The position numbers and the translations under genes are program-made. Shown here piece by piece: positions 13,409-25,071 of a stretch of 64,000 nt of DNA. Numbering within the stretch: position 1 is the first letter of the stretch; each line of letters starts with the position of its first letter. Source of the DNA: Mya arenaria (lineage: Eukaryota > Mollusca > Bivalvia > Myida > Myidae); NCBI RefSeq assembly GCF_026914265.1, contig NC_069125.1:74959546-75023545 (forward strand), written 5' to 3'. The notes below the pieces were generated by a model that was not told the origin of the DNA, did not search any database, and saw only the letters and a program-made list of their open reading frames with translations.

Positions 13409-14578
13409 TAATAACCCTCCCCCAACCCCACTCACCATTGTGTGCTGAATAATTTCAAATGTTTACCCTCCCTCAACCCCACTCAACATTGTGTACTGAA
13501 TAACTTCAAATGTTTACCCTCCCCCAACCCCACTCACCATTGTGTACTGAACAACTTCAAATGTTTACCCTCCCCCAACCCCACTCACCATTGTGTACTG
13601 AATAATTTAAATGTTTACCCTCCCCCAACCCCACTCAACATTGTGTACTGAATAACTTCAAATGTTTACCCTCCCCCAACCCCACTCACCATTGTGTACT
13701 GAATAACTTCAAATGTTTACCCTCCCCCAACCCCACTCACCATTGTGTACTGAATAACTTCAAATGTTTACCCTCCCCCAACCCCACTCACCATTGTGTA
13801 CTGAATAATTTAAATGTTTACACTCCCCCAACCCCACTCACCATTGTGTACTGAATAACTTCAAATGTTTACCCTCCCTCAAACCCACTCACCATTGTGT
13901 ACTGAATAATTTAAATGTTTACCCTCCCCCAACCCCACTCAACATTGTGTACTGAATAACTTCAAATGTTTACCCTCCCCCAACCCCACTCACCATTGTG
14001 TACTGAATAATTTAAATGTTTACCCTCCCCCAACCCCACTCACCATTGTGTACTGAATAACTTCAAATGTTTACCCTCCCCCAACCCCACTCACCATTGT
14101 GTACTGAATAACTTCAAATGTTTACCCTCCCCCAACCCCACTCACCATTGTGTACTGAATAACTTCAAATGTTTACCCTCCCCCAACCCCACTCACCATT
14201 GTGTACTGAATAATTTAAATGTTTACACTCCCCCAACCCCACTCAACATTGTGTACTGAATAACTTCAAATGTTTACCCTCCCTCAAACCCACTCACCAT
14301 TGTGTACTGAATAATTTAAATGTTTACCCTCCCCCAACCCCACTCAACATTGTGTACTGAATAACTTCAAATGTTTACCCTCCCCCAACCCCACTCAACA
14401 TTGTGTACTGAATAACTTCAAATGTTTACCCTCCCCCAACCCCACTCACCATTGTGTACTGAATAACTTCAAATGTTTACCCTCCCCCAACCCCACTCAA
14501 CATTGTGTACTGAATAACTTCAAATGTTTACCCTCCCACAACCACACTCGCTATTTTGTGCTGAATAAGTTCAAATGT
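13409..14578. repeat. 51-bp minisatellite array C (about 23 units)
   Basis: Units read CATTGTGTACTGAATAACTT, then CAAATGTTTACC, then CTCCCCCAACCCCACTC. Variants with AATAATTTAAATG are two bases shorter. Blocks of units recur in the same order (for example around 13800-13960 and 14200-14350), showing multi-unit duplication. Each unit has three C-runs, so the minus strand has GGGGTTGGGGGAGGG about every 51 bp. Confidence 0.95.
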
Positions 14579-15727
14579 TCAGTTCTTTGTACCGTGTACC
14601 TACCACTTGAATCCCGAGTTCTCCTTAAACACCCGAATACCTATATATAGTATTAAAAGGCTCAAAGACAGAGTATGCACATCGAGTACGTCTCGGTGAG
14701 TATCCATCAACAGGTAACAACTGTACAGTAGTGTTTTTCAAGCTATAAAGTTATATACGAACCATGCAAGATGTTAAATTAATACAATTATTTAATAAGT
14801 TAGTTTCGTGCAAACTGCAAAGCTTATTATTATTTTAAATATTATAGAAATTTAAATCGTAACTTACAATATGTAGTTGTGTATCCGTAAGTTATCCTTA
14901 CAGGTCTGGGTCGATCCTTGCCCCGCCCCGCCTGCTACTACCAGGACAGCTATCAGCACAAACGTTGTACAACGAGATAGCATACTTAGCTGTTCTAAGC
15001 TTAAGTGCAATGAGCATTTGCGCTACAAGAAATTGCAGTTTTCACCTTAGCACAATCGATAGATGTAATTGTATCTGTTCAAAAAGGCACGACCAATTGA
15101 AAACAAATATTTAATGCAGTGCCGAGCCTTTTCGACGGTTAATATTGTTTTTAGCACCAGACAGAAAGCATGCACAAATATAACATCCAAAATTAATATC
15201 AACGCCATGGTCGGATTACAACGATCGCACGGTCGAATCGGGGTGTTTTATGAATAATTACAGAGGATAATTGTCTGTGCTAATGTTAGATAACAATATA
15301 ACTATCAAGTTGATTGTAAATATATATAACTGTACAGATATAGAGAATGATTACATAAAAGTACGTTTAAAAATTCTGCCTAGTGATTCTACATTACATT
15401 AAAGGTATTTACATCAGGAAACAAACGTGAAATCCAATTTCAAGGCAAGGGAAGTATACACTTTAAAAACAGTGTTTAAGAATGGGTTGTATTGCTATAC
15501 TCAAACCATGTCGAGGACCATACCGAATACAGTAACTGTCATCATAAAATAATTTATCCACACATCACCTACATTTATTCTCGATACGAATCATTTAACT
15601 ATGTACATTGTTAATGGACACACACATTTGTTGACTGGCCATTTGTTTTCCTCCATAATATTATATTCAACTATTTATAAGTTCCACAAATTCCTAACAG
15701 TATGTTTGTATATCTGTTCAATGCCAG
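14579..15727. other. Intergenic stretch without a recognisable gene
   Basis: No gene or repeat family recognised here. Confidence 0.5.
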
Positions 15728-15978
15728 GACTGGTATTCACAAAACATCTTAAGTCATTTCCTAACTTAAGTATTTTTCTAAGCTTAGGTATATCACCGGT
15801 CATTTGATATAATAGTTTAATAAAATCTTAAATACTTTATTTTCATTAATTTGATGTAATACACATGTATATTTTTATGGTAAAAAACACAACTTGTTTT
15901 GTTTTCTACATTTGACCATGAATATTTAAGAAGTCAACTTACGTTAAGAAATTACTTAGATGTTATATGAATACCAGC
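15728..15978. mobile_element. Short inverted-repeat element (MITE-like)
   Basis: The left end CTGGTATTCAC with AAAACATCTTAAGT and CTAACTTAAG matches the complement of the right end (ACTTACG, AAATTACTTAGATGTT, GAATACCAG). The imperfect arms are about 45 bp on an AT-rich body of about 250 bp with no coding capacity. The boundaries are approximate. Confidence 0.6.
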
Positions 15979-16510
15979 TCAGCTGTCCGTAGTGCGAATT
16001 AACGAGCGCTGCCACTTTAAACACATACTAGTAATTACTAGTATTATGTAGCCTTTTGTGTTACGGTAGGTTATTTTGCAATTCTCACAGCGTATAATTT
16101 AAGTAACACCGTCTCCACGGAAACTAAGATCAATATCATTTTCATTGTTTATATCCATTGTATCCCGGTTTGAAAGTAATTTTACGTAAGTATTTACTCA
16201 GATTATAGTACAAACGTATTTATGATATCTTCAAATTATTGTGGTTATAAGTGTCATTCTGAAATAAGGGTGTTTTCTCGAATAATATTACAATATATCC
16301 ACTTGCAGCTGCATTGAACGTTTAATTTTTAATAAAAAAGAGGAAAACTATAATCAAAACTAATGTTTACGATGTAGAAGCATCAACACTGTGCACTTTG
16401 AAGGTTAAAGTACAAGAATCCTTATATTTGTAAAAGAGGGTCTTTCAAACACTGTCTCTCAAAGTCAGTTTAGTCACTAGGCCCGTCATTGTAGTCGGTC
16501 AATAGCTACA

Positions 16511-16617
16511 GGCACATTTGCTCTCCCAGGTTTACTTCACTGGTGTCAGAAGTAAAGGACAAGAGAACCTGGAATGGCCAAGGTTATTGGGGGAGGAGTT
16601 AGTGGGGGGGGGGGGGG
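16511..16617 (+). mobile_element. SINE tail fragment with poly-G run
   Basis: GCACATTTGCTCTCCCAGG, TTTACTTCACTGGTG and GGGAGGAGTTAGTGGGG align with the body of the tRNA-headed SINE at 29624 (CTCCCAGGTTTACTTTACTG, GGTGGGAGGAGTG). The tRNA-like head is missing. A G-run follows at 16603-16617. Confidence 0.6.
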
Positions 16618-16886
16618 ATAAGATATAACTATCTCTGATAGACGGACATTTAAAGGTCTAGAACTTTGCTTCACCCATCCGTAGTGAATTGAATGCTAAT
16701 TTTCAAGTACTGATCCTAATCCCTAGATTTTTAAATAACCAGTGGCTTTGTAGAGAAATAATACCCCAACTTGATGGAATAAATCTTAAGGGTTTTAGTC
16801 GCTTTCTTGTTACACCAAAAAGGTTTAGGTATAAGTACACACTTCCTATCTACTTGCGCCCAGCCACAAAGAGCTAAGGTACATTG

Positions 16887-16915
16887 GGCACACTTTTCTT
16901 CCCAGGTTTAGTTTA
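16887..16915 (+). mobile_element. Short SINE tail fragment
   Basis: GGGCACACTTTTCTTCCCAG followed by GTTTAGTTTA resembles the junction of the SINE head and tail seen at about 29690-29720. Only about 30 bp match, so this is a weak call. Confidence 0.4.
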
Positions 16916-17066
16916 GACTGTTGTTCTCCGTATAATAAATGTACAATATTATATTTATAAATAACTCTCAAACCGCAGTATGCCTCATTGAATCAGTAAG
17001 TCTTATCTATTCATCAGTGCACTTCTTATAATTGCTGATTTGCCTTTTAAATGACTCTAGAACAAA

Positions 17067-20000
17067 ATGCCAGCTAAGAAGAAGAAATCGGCAAAGCTGT
17101 CAAAGATGACAGAGGCAGAGAGAATAGCGTATGAGGAACAGAAACGACTGGCTGAGGAAGAGATGAGGAAAAAGAAAGAAGACATGCTCACACAGTTTTT
17201 GAAGGTTTGATATCTTAATTAATAAGAGTCATATCTATATGTGTTTGCCAAGCATCAAATAGAGTATGCACCACAAGTCCACAACCAAGGTTTTATGTTT
17301 TGTTTCAAAGCAATACTCACATTGATATATGAAATGACACATAAAAAACTTGCTCATATTTTGGTATTGTTTTTTTTTTATAAAAGCATATTTAAAAGAT
17401 GAATAGTAACAGTAATAATGTTTTTAAACTTCTTTCAAATTCATAATTAAAAAATGCATGTACATTGTGTATACGTACTGTAAGTTTTATTTAAGAAATT
17501 TATGATATTGCACGTTAATATTTGAAACTTTATCCAGTATTTACCATTATTATGTCTATTTTTATAGTATACTTATGTTTAAGGACAAATTAACAAAAGA
17601 AGAAAGGGCTACAAGATTCAATCTGAACAAACTGAACCACCAGTGGCGAAATATAATGAGAGAGGCCAAGTCAAAAGAGCTTAAGAAGGATATAGAGATA
17701 CTGAGTCAGACGTTTGAGCGTGTAGTTGATCGGAAGGATGCGGTGATCAAGTCGCTGGCCAAAGACCTAGTAGAAGCAGAGGAGCAGTATTCTATGGCTT
17801 TAAGGAGCCACCTTCAGAATATAGACAACCTTATAGGTACAACACACTGTATTATGGCCGCCTCCAGAATTCTGCTTAACGCCACTAAACAGCATTAAAA
17901 TACAATACACAGCAAATATCATAAAACATACAACACATGCAATGCAGCACATTAAGCTCAATCCATAACACAAACAACTTCAAAGATACAACAAAAGCAC
18001 AAATAGCTCTATTCAGAACACAGACAACATCTAAGGTACAACACAGGCACATGCAGATTCCTCCAGAACATAGACAAGTGCATTGTAACAACTCACTCAT
18101 ATGACCTCATCCAGAACACTGACACCTTAAAGTTAAAAGTTACAAAACAAACTACTAAAGAGCTTAACAATTAAAAGGAAACACTGTTATTGTTGCAAAT
18201 ATTTTTTTTATGATATTCAGTGTTCAATGACTTTTAGTCAAATGTTTGCACACTGTATGTAAGATTTTTTGCATAAAAACTGTTCATTCTGTTCTTGTAG
18301 ACCTGCAGAAGTCACGGCTTGGGAAGCTGCAGGAGGAGTACGAGGATGAGCTGGAGATCATCAAGGAGGAGTTTGATACAGAGCGTGCCATTATGGTCGA
18401 CCAGCACAACCACGAGATGAATGACATTGCAGACATACTCTTTGCCATGGAGCAGAACTTCCATGAACGCGAAAACGATGCCAAGTCAGAGTTCCAGAGT
18501 ATGAGAGATGAGATTAAAAATAAGGTACTGTGGGTTTCATTGTGTGTGTTTGTAAAAATATATGAAGATATTGTGTTCATATTGTGAAATTGTAAGATAG
18601 AATTCATGATAACTGACCATTATTTTGTCTTTCTTTTACTATAGGTTTCTTTGGTGAAATATATTTTGTTTTCAAATGTTTTAAAAATTGGCAGAACTGT
18701 GCTTAACTTAAACATGCTCCATATGGCATAAAATTTGTTGAAATGACTCAAATGTCTGTTTGAATGGGATTTCAGACTTTATTTTGAATAATCCTTGGTT
18801 CTACTGTACATGTCACAAAACAAAGCCTAGCTAGAGTTATACACAGTCACTTATATGTTTCTGGGGCAGTTTTAATGTGCATCAATTGACAAGATTATGA
18901 ACAAAAAATAAAAAAAATAGATATATGTGCATTTATAATGTGTAATAATGTTGTGGTGCATATGGTCAGAATCTTGAGGAGAAGCATGCGCTGCGAGTAC
19001 AGCTGGAGCAGAAGGTGGACAACCTGTGGATGCAGTTCCGGGAGGCGCTCCAGAACTACAACATGACCACTGAGGAGCGCAAGGTTGCGTTTGAAAACCT
19101 CAAAGTCAAGGACGAGAAGAGTGCAAAGGAGATTGAATCACAGATGAGGAAACTCCAGAGAATTTCTGTAAGACATTGTTATGTCTCCATCCTTTATGGA
19201 TTCTTCAGAAGTTCTTTTATTTCATTCCTATAGGCACAATAATTAATTGTATATGATATTTTGCAGTTCTTAATTTATATATGCATGCATTCATGTACTT
19301 ATTTATTTAAGACTGAAACATTTATACTGTTTATGCTCTTCAAAGATTGGACATATAGGTTTGCAAATATTAGTCGTCCGGCGTCAGACCCCTATTGTTT
19401 TTGCTAAATAAGTCCAAACATTGAAACTGAGAACTGCTTGACTTAGGACCATGGAACGCAGGGATAGGTTTTTCTTTACCAGTAGATGACCTCTATTGTT
19501 TTGGGGTTCAGTAGGTCAAAGGTTATGGTCATGGTCAACAGCCTTAAGTCAAGAGAAGGTCAACAGTCTTAAGAAAACTTTCGTAAGTTGTCTGCACAAA
19601 AACTCAAGCACAAGTTGAAGTAGGTCCTTGCAACTTCAGGGCTAGGTTGCACTTGACCAGGCGGTGACCCTTATTTTGGGTCAGTAGGTCAAAGGTCAAG
19701 GTCCTTGATTATTTTGTTGTCCAAATTTTGTCTAGAAAAGTGTCTTCAAAATGCTACATGTACATTATATGATATAGGATCTTGGAATACTGTTAATAGG
19801 TCACACTAGACCTTCACCAGTACTTTACTTTTCTTAAAGCTTTGTATATAAGATTGTATTCATCAGCAATGCACCTTCTTTCCTTATCATGTTGCTGACA
19901 AAGAGGTGCTTATGGATGTTAACTGAAACGGCTCTTGTTGATAAGAGGTAAAACCACCTTGTTGTCTTGTAATGTATGAATGTGCTGTTTTTTTAGGATC

Positions 20001-22191
20001 AAATAGCTGGTTTAAAGGCAAAGATGGCAGCGAACCAAAAAGAATGTGAAGACAGAAATAAATCATTAAAAGAGGTAAAACTAGAAAGTTCTTATACGGT
20101 CGAAACTCGTTGGCTCGATATCTCATGGCTCGATATCCTTGTTGGCTCGAACCAGATTAAAAGGACCGATATTTTTTACTCTTTGTTCATATAAAATTCG
20201 ATCGGATGGCTCGATATCTTGAGGGTCGATATTTTTCCACGCTCGAAGTCATTTTTGCGGTCCCAAGTAAGAATTTCACACATTGTTTTGTTTGCTTGGG
20301 TCAATGTCATTTTCGCGGGTTCAGTTAATAATCTCACACATTGATTTGTTTGATTGGCTTCATTTAGCACAAGGCGCTAATCGATTAAAATTGCTTGACT
20401 GGTATTATAATTATTATCAAATTTAAATGGTTTAACAGTTTGAATAAACATGTCATCACTTTAAGTTCTGTCTCTAATTGTTATCCATCTTTAAATTTCA
20501 ATGCATTTTGATATAACTTATAAGCTATGTTTGCGTTACCCACTGTTTAAAATTGCTTGTGTCTTGTTTTCGCAAAAACGTCTTTTTACAATGAATAAAA
20601 AAACATCAAATGATATTTTCTATGTATCGAATAAGTCATGTTACGAACTTTACGATGCGTAACTATGTCCAATAAATACTCTTCTCTTCTCTTGCGTAGC
20701 CAATAACAAACGAGGTAAACAAGACTTTTTGTAACGAATAAAAAAAAAGCATTCTGTAAGCACTCCCGCTTGGCTCGATATTCTCGAGGCTCGAAGTATT
20801 TTGGCCGGTCCCTAGAATATCGAGCCATCGAGTTTCGACTGTACTATATTTTTGACTTCCATTTATGTCTTTATATATAAAAAGAGGTATATTGATTCGA
20901 TGTTTTCCTGGCATCTTGTATCAAGTCAAGTTTGATGATGAAATAAGTATCAATTTGCAACACAAAATATGACTGCTATCAAGTTACAGTACTGTAGATG
21001 ATAAGCTTGACTGATTTTCAAGTGTTTGTTTAGGACCGGGAGAAGATGCTGGCCCACTTCCAGCTTATGAAGGCTGAGATGAACAAGGTGCGGGAGAATG
21101 AGCGAGACAAACTTACCAAGGTCACCCTGGAGAGCAACGCGGCCATTAAGGAGGTGAAACGACAGAAAGAAAAGGTCAGAATACTCTGTGAAATAACATC
21201 TGCAATCAAATCAGCATTACTTTATTACCACTTCAGTCTTTGACAATATCGGTTTGTTTTTACTATGAGACCATTTAACAAGTGTATGCATGTTTTGTGA
21301 ACAGGTTGAGTTGATCCTGAAGGTGGCAGAGATGTGCCGTAAACTGGAGACAGAGGAGGAGAAGGTGTTGCCGTTTTACGCTAGCTCCCTCACACATGAG
21401 GAAAAGGAGGATGTGGAGGCCGCTGTCCTAGAACCACCCTCCGAGCCACTTGCTAATGTATGTCCCCTTTTGGAATGACATGTAGTAAAAAAAAATTACA
21501 ACGTCCACTGTCAAAGTTAAGCTTTTTGTACAATATTGAAATTCACAATTTACTCTCAACTTTTATTATTCAAAGTAACCCTAGGTCACTACACTTTTTA
21601 TAACTGTATCATAACCTACCTTTGCTTATAGGCAATGCACGAGTACACGTCCTTGGAGAACTTTTGGAAGCGCTTCAACAAGGTACTGTTGGACAAGTTG
21701 GCCCTCGACAAGGAGCGCCAGACGCTGCTGGGGGAGAATACACAGCTGCGCACGCTCCTCAAACAGTACCTCGATGGCATCTCTGTCAACGACGAAATCA
21801 TCAGCCAAGTCAACCCCCTCTTTATCGTCAACAACAAGACCAACGTCAAGTATGTTCACTTAAGCTACATGCGACAACATGAGATCTGCTTTTATTTTGA
21901 TTGATGACTAAAAACAAAAATCAAAACCAAAAGGGTATTTTCATATATACATGTATGTACATGTACATGAACCTTTTTAGTAGTTATCAAAATGTTTGTA
22001 AACTATAATGGATTGAATAGTAAATGAGTAATAACTACTTTTGAACTAAAACTCTGATTTATCATTGCTACAAAATAATTTGTGTGTGTGTTTGCAGGTT
22101 GAATGTTCCTGTGCACGACCCTCGACTGCGGCGGCCGGCGGCCAACACGGTGGTTGAGGCAGCCCACGTTGTCAAGCACACCCTCATGTAA
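17067..22191 (+). CDS. DRC2: Dynein regulatory complex subunit 2 (CCDC65-like), nine exons
   Basis: This is a subunit of the nexin-dynein regulatory complex, which links axonemal doublets and controls dynein in motile cilia and flagella. The coding exons I derive are 17067-17204, 17584-17836, 18301-18524, 18970-19167, 19997-20074, 21034-21174, 21305-21457, 21632-21849 and 22098-22191; all introns are GT-AG and the phases agree. They give 498 residues, close to the 484 of human CCDC65. The family hallmarks are collinear: a Lys-rich start with [18 protein letters not shown] (exon 1), [20 protein letters not shown] (exon 2), [15 protein letters not shown] (exon 4), [12 protein letters not shown] (exon 6), [15 protein letters not shown] (exon 7), [20 protein letters not shown] and [16 protein letters not shown] (exon 8). 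Nearly the whole protein is charged alpha-helical coiled coil. Transposon-like and duplicated sequence fills introns 2, 4 and 5. The start is the ATG directly before PAKKKK; an overlapping out-of-frame ATG lies 16 nt upstream. The identity is very secure; the exon 2 border is the least certain. Confidence 0.95.
17812..18130 (+). repeat. Degenerate repeats of the exon 2 / intron 2 border of DRC2
   Basis: The end of exon 2 with its donor (CAGAATATAGACAACC, TTATAGGTAC, AACACA) recurs inside intron 2 as CAGAACACAGACAACATCT with AAGGTACAACACA at about 18011-18038. Shorter copies lie at about 18064-18080 and 18111-18124. The segment looks like an old, diverged local amplification that included a splice donor. 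Confidence 0.6.
19360..19745. repeat. Interspersed-repeat-like segment in DRC2 intron 4
   Basis: The segment repeats the theme CAGTAGGTCAAAGGT at about 19510 and 19682 and has GGTC-rich text similar in style to the arrays at 33-35 kb. AGGTCAAAGGTCA at 19686-19698 is a direct repeat of AGGTCA with one base between. No ends or coding capacity were found. Confidence 0.4.
20097..20841. mobile_element. Non-autonomous Tc1/mariner-type (pogo-like) element in DRC2 intron 5
   Basis: The ends are inverted repeats of about 30 bp: CGGTCGAAACTCGTTGGCTC on the left and the complement of CAGTCGAAACTCGATGGCTC on the right. A TA dinucleotide lies directly outside both ends (20095-20096 and 20842-20843), the target duplication expected for the Tc1/mariner superfamily. 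Additional GGCTCGATAT copies lie subterminally. The 745-bp body has no transposase. It starts 22 bp after the exon 5 donor. The pogo-like label rests only on the style of the termini. Confidence 0.8.
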
Positions 22192-22299
22192 CCCCGCCCC
22201 TCCACACCCCATACTGGCAAATGGGGCACCTTTTACTGTGATACATGGACTACTTGTACAAGATGTTATATAATTGTTAAGATAATTATATGTTGTAAA

Positions 22300-22305
22300 A
22301 ATAAA
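22300..22305 (+). promoter_or_regulatory. Polyadenylation signal AATAAA of DRC2
   Basis: A consensus AATAAA lies 109 bp after the stop codon, so the 3' UTR would end at about 22320-22330. Confidence 0.7.
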
Positions 22306-22330
22306 TCATGGAATACTTTTTTGAAGTCAG

Positions 22331-23473
22331 CTTTGTTACATTTGATAAATTTTGCTACCATCGCCTCGTTGTTACTGTTAAGGCATTAACTTCTTGGTGC
22401 AACTCTTAATACCGGATAATACGAAGTAACTTTCGAATTATACATATTTTGCAAGAAATACTTCTTAGCGTATAACTTAAGGTTATAAATAGATAGGGTG
22501 TAAAAAGGCTCATTTTAATTGTTTCGATTTTTTTTAAACATGATATCCAAGATTTGCCCCCTTCGTACTATCCCTGTATTTGTATCGTGGTTGCTTCCCT
22601 TGATTTGCCACTGGGTATGTAAAGGTGTTGTAAAATGCTTTGAAAATGCATCTGATCTGGGGGGGGGGGGGGGGTTAAACCATGTCTAATAATTATGTAC
22701 AGTGAGTAATTGAATAGTGACTAAATTAAACAAGACTATATATGAAATACAATCAACAAACAAACAGCTTGTTAATTAATCATGTCATTTTTTTTTAACA
22801 AAATACGAAAATATAATTTAGTTGTCTTAAGATTTTTTTTTCCAAAAATAAACAAAAAAAATATGGCTAAACTGCAATCAAAAGTTATTATTGTGAAGAA
22901 AAAATGTTTGCAACTTAAGCCTTTTGATTCTACGGTGTTAATAACATAACATTAGTTTTATTAGCATTAATGTTGTGACAACATCATAGCCATGCAAAAA
23001 TAACATTCAATGAATTTTGGGGATACGATTCTCTGCATCAAATAAAATGAATACAAAATGACTTCCTGATTTCTTTATACCATTTCCTGAAAAAATCACT
23101 CCTTCGAAAATATACTGTATGCATAGTTGGGTTGCTATATAAAGAATTAAATGATTGAGTATTGGACGAAAATCCTTTCATCAAATTCTAAGAATATTTT
23201 TTTGGATAGTGTTCCGAAGTAATGCTTGATAACGTCCTCAACTACAAATGGTTTTATATGTTCAAGTTGTGTTTAAAAATGCAGACTTAAATATATCTCT
23301 TCTTCAAAGGATGAAATAAAGAATTATCTATCTATCAAACAACGCACGGTTGTATATCCGTCTAAAATATAAATGAAACAGACATTTTTAAGATCTTCAC
23401 AATCTCAAAAAAGTTTTTTTTTATACGAGTATACGTCCATACTTGTACATGTAGGCCTCAAGTAGAGTCGGCA
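22331..23473. other. AT-rich intergenic stretch
   Basis: A G-run lies at about 22660-22674. No gene recognised. Confidence 0.5.
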
Positions 23474-23968
23474 AGTATCAATTCTTTGGCTAGACATTCT
23501 TTATTCCCACCTCAGATAAGTAGATCCAATATTTTAACCATGCTAGAAATTCTTATCTTGCCGACGGGCGAGGATAAAATGCCCGTATGGAACTCCTTTT
23601 TAATGGTCACCACATTGAAATTACCTCCCTTGTTGAAGACTGTCGTCTGTAGCATCATGGAAACCTTGTCTTGTGGCTATATTTAGATTGCTATATAAAT
23701 TATTTCTCGCTTCAAATGTCACCATAAGACAGTTTTCACGCACCTTTCAAGGAATAATGCTTCACTCTCCTTAGAACTATTTAAAGACCGATTTGACTAT
23801 TAACATAATCTGAATCACTGCGCGCATATTCATGACCACCACGAATTATCGCATATCCATACGCAATTATTTTCACTAAGCACAAGAGTTCCAGCATTTT
23901 TTTTACTTACATTTGTTTAACTGAGGTGGGAGAAAAAGCATCTACCATAGCCGCTCGTGTAAGATAGG
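23474..23968. mobile_element. Possible inverted-repeat element
   Basis: ATTCCCACCTCAGATAAG near 23507 pairs with AACTGAGGTGGGAG near 23919, and the neighbouring bases are partly complementary (GGCTAGACATTC against GCATCTACCATAGCC). The arms are imperfect, the limits are rough and there is no coding capacity. Confidence 0.35.
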
Positions 23969-24447
23969 TTCATTCCGACCCGAGCGTAGGGTGTTATGCG
24001 AAAACGAGGTTTACCGAGTGTATCTTACACTCTCGGCAATGGAAGATACTTTTAGTCTTTCAGAGGTATGACGTACGCACAACCGCTCTACATTTATCAA
24101 CAAAACTGACAATAGCACGGTAGCGGAGACGTTGACCCCCTGTTTAGCCCTGCTTGAACCTGAGTGACAGCCGGTGTAGATCGGCAGCGAAGCTATTTAT
24201 TCGACATTTTAGTGTAATACTAAAACTGCAATATCTAATAATTATATTTCAGTCACTGCGTTTGTCTGGATGTAACTCGAGTCATTTCAGAAAGTGTTTT
24301 AAAACATAATTAAAAGATATGTATGAACGTTTGATCAAGGGAATAGTGCGGACACGAAGGCCTGAATGCATTAAATAGCATTGTTTAAAAACACTGCAGT
24401 GTAATGAGATTTATTAAAGAAAAGTATTTTCAGACAAAGGGACATAG

Positions 24448-24453
24448 TTTATT
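24448..24453 (-). promoter_or_regulatory. Candidate polyadenylation signal of the refilin gene
   Basis: TTTATT on plus is AATAAA on minus, about 620 bp beyond the refilin stop. A second one is at 24410-24415. I saw no consensus signal nearer to the stop. Confidence 0.4.
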
Positions 24454-25071
24454 GCACTAAACATAAAAAGACAGACACAAAATTATACTGATAAAAATAT
24501 ATATATACACACTCTTCTTTCACACACTGCTATTGAAATATTAGAGGATTAGTTACAAAACACTACATGTACATGTGGGCTTCTCTTTATGCACTTCCTT
24601 CATCCAGGTATGACCTTCCTCATCCAGGTATGGAGCACATTTGTACGATATCGAAGGGAAAGTGATTAATGCGAAAATCAGCGAGCATACAAGTGAAATT
24701 TCGCAAACGACTTTTAAAAATTCAAATGCAAGTGTAACATGTACGCGTACAGGTTCACGTAGTGTTTCATAGCCTCTCTAATATCCCCACTGTAATTAAC
24801 GCACACAGATGCTAATTTATCATAACAACTTGATCAAATCCCTGAAGCATGAATAATATGGCTATATGTCAGCAACAATTTAACTAGTCTCCGTATACAT
24901 GTATTAAATACTTCATAAGCATGGCGAAAGGTTTAAATCAGAATATATGATAGTTTTCTCGTTTTTCCCTTCAGTACACTATCCTAGTAAAACTTTTTAA
25001 AAGACTAGTCTAGTCACGTAAATAAACACCATCTCATTTAGTTACGCAACTCAGAGATCTAGGGATGTCTG

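Noticed and set aside
17885-18100. Cys-rich 71-codon minus frame in DRC2 intron 2
   Set aside because: It lies in the degenerate repeats copied from the exon border and reads against the gene.
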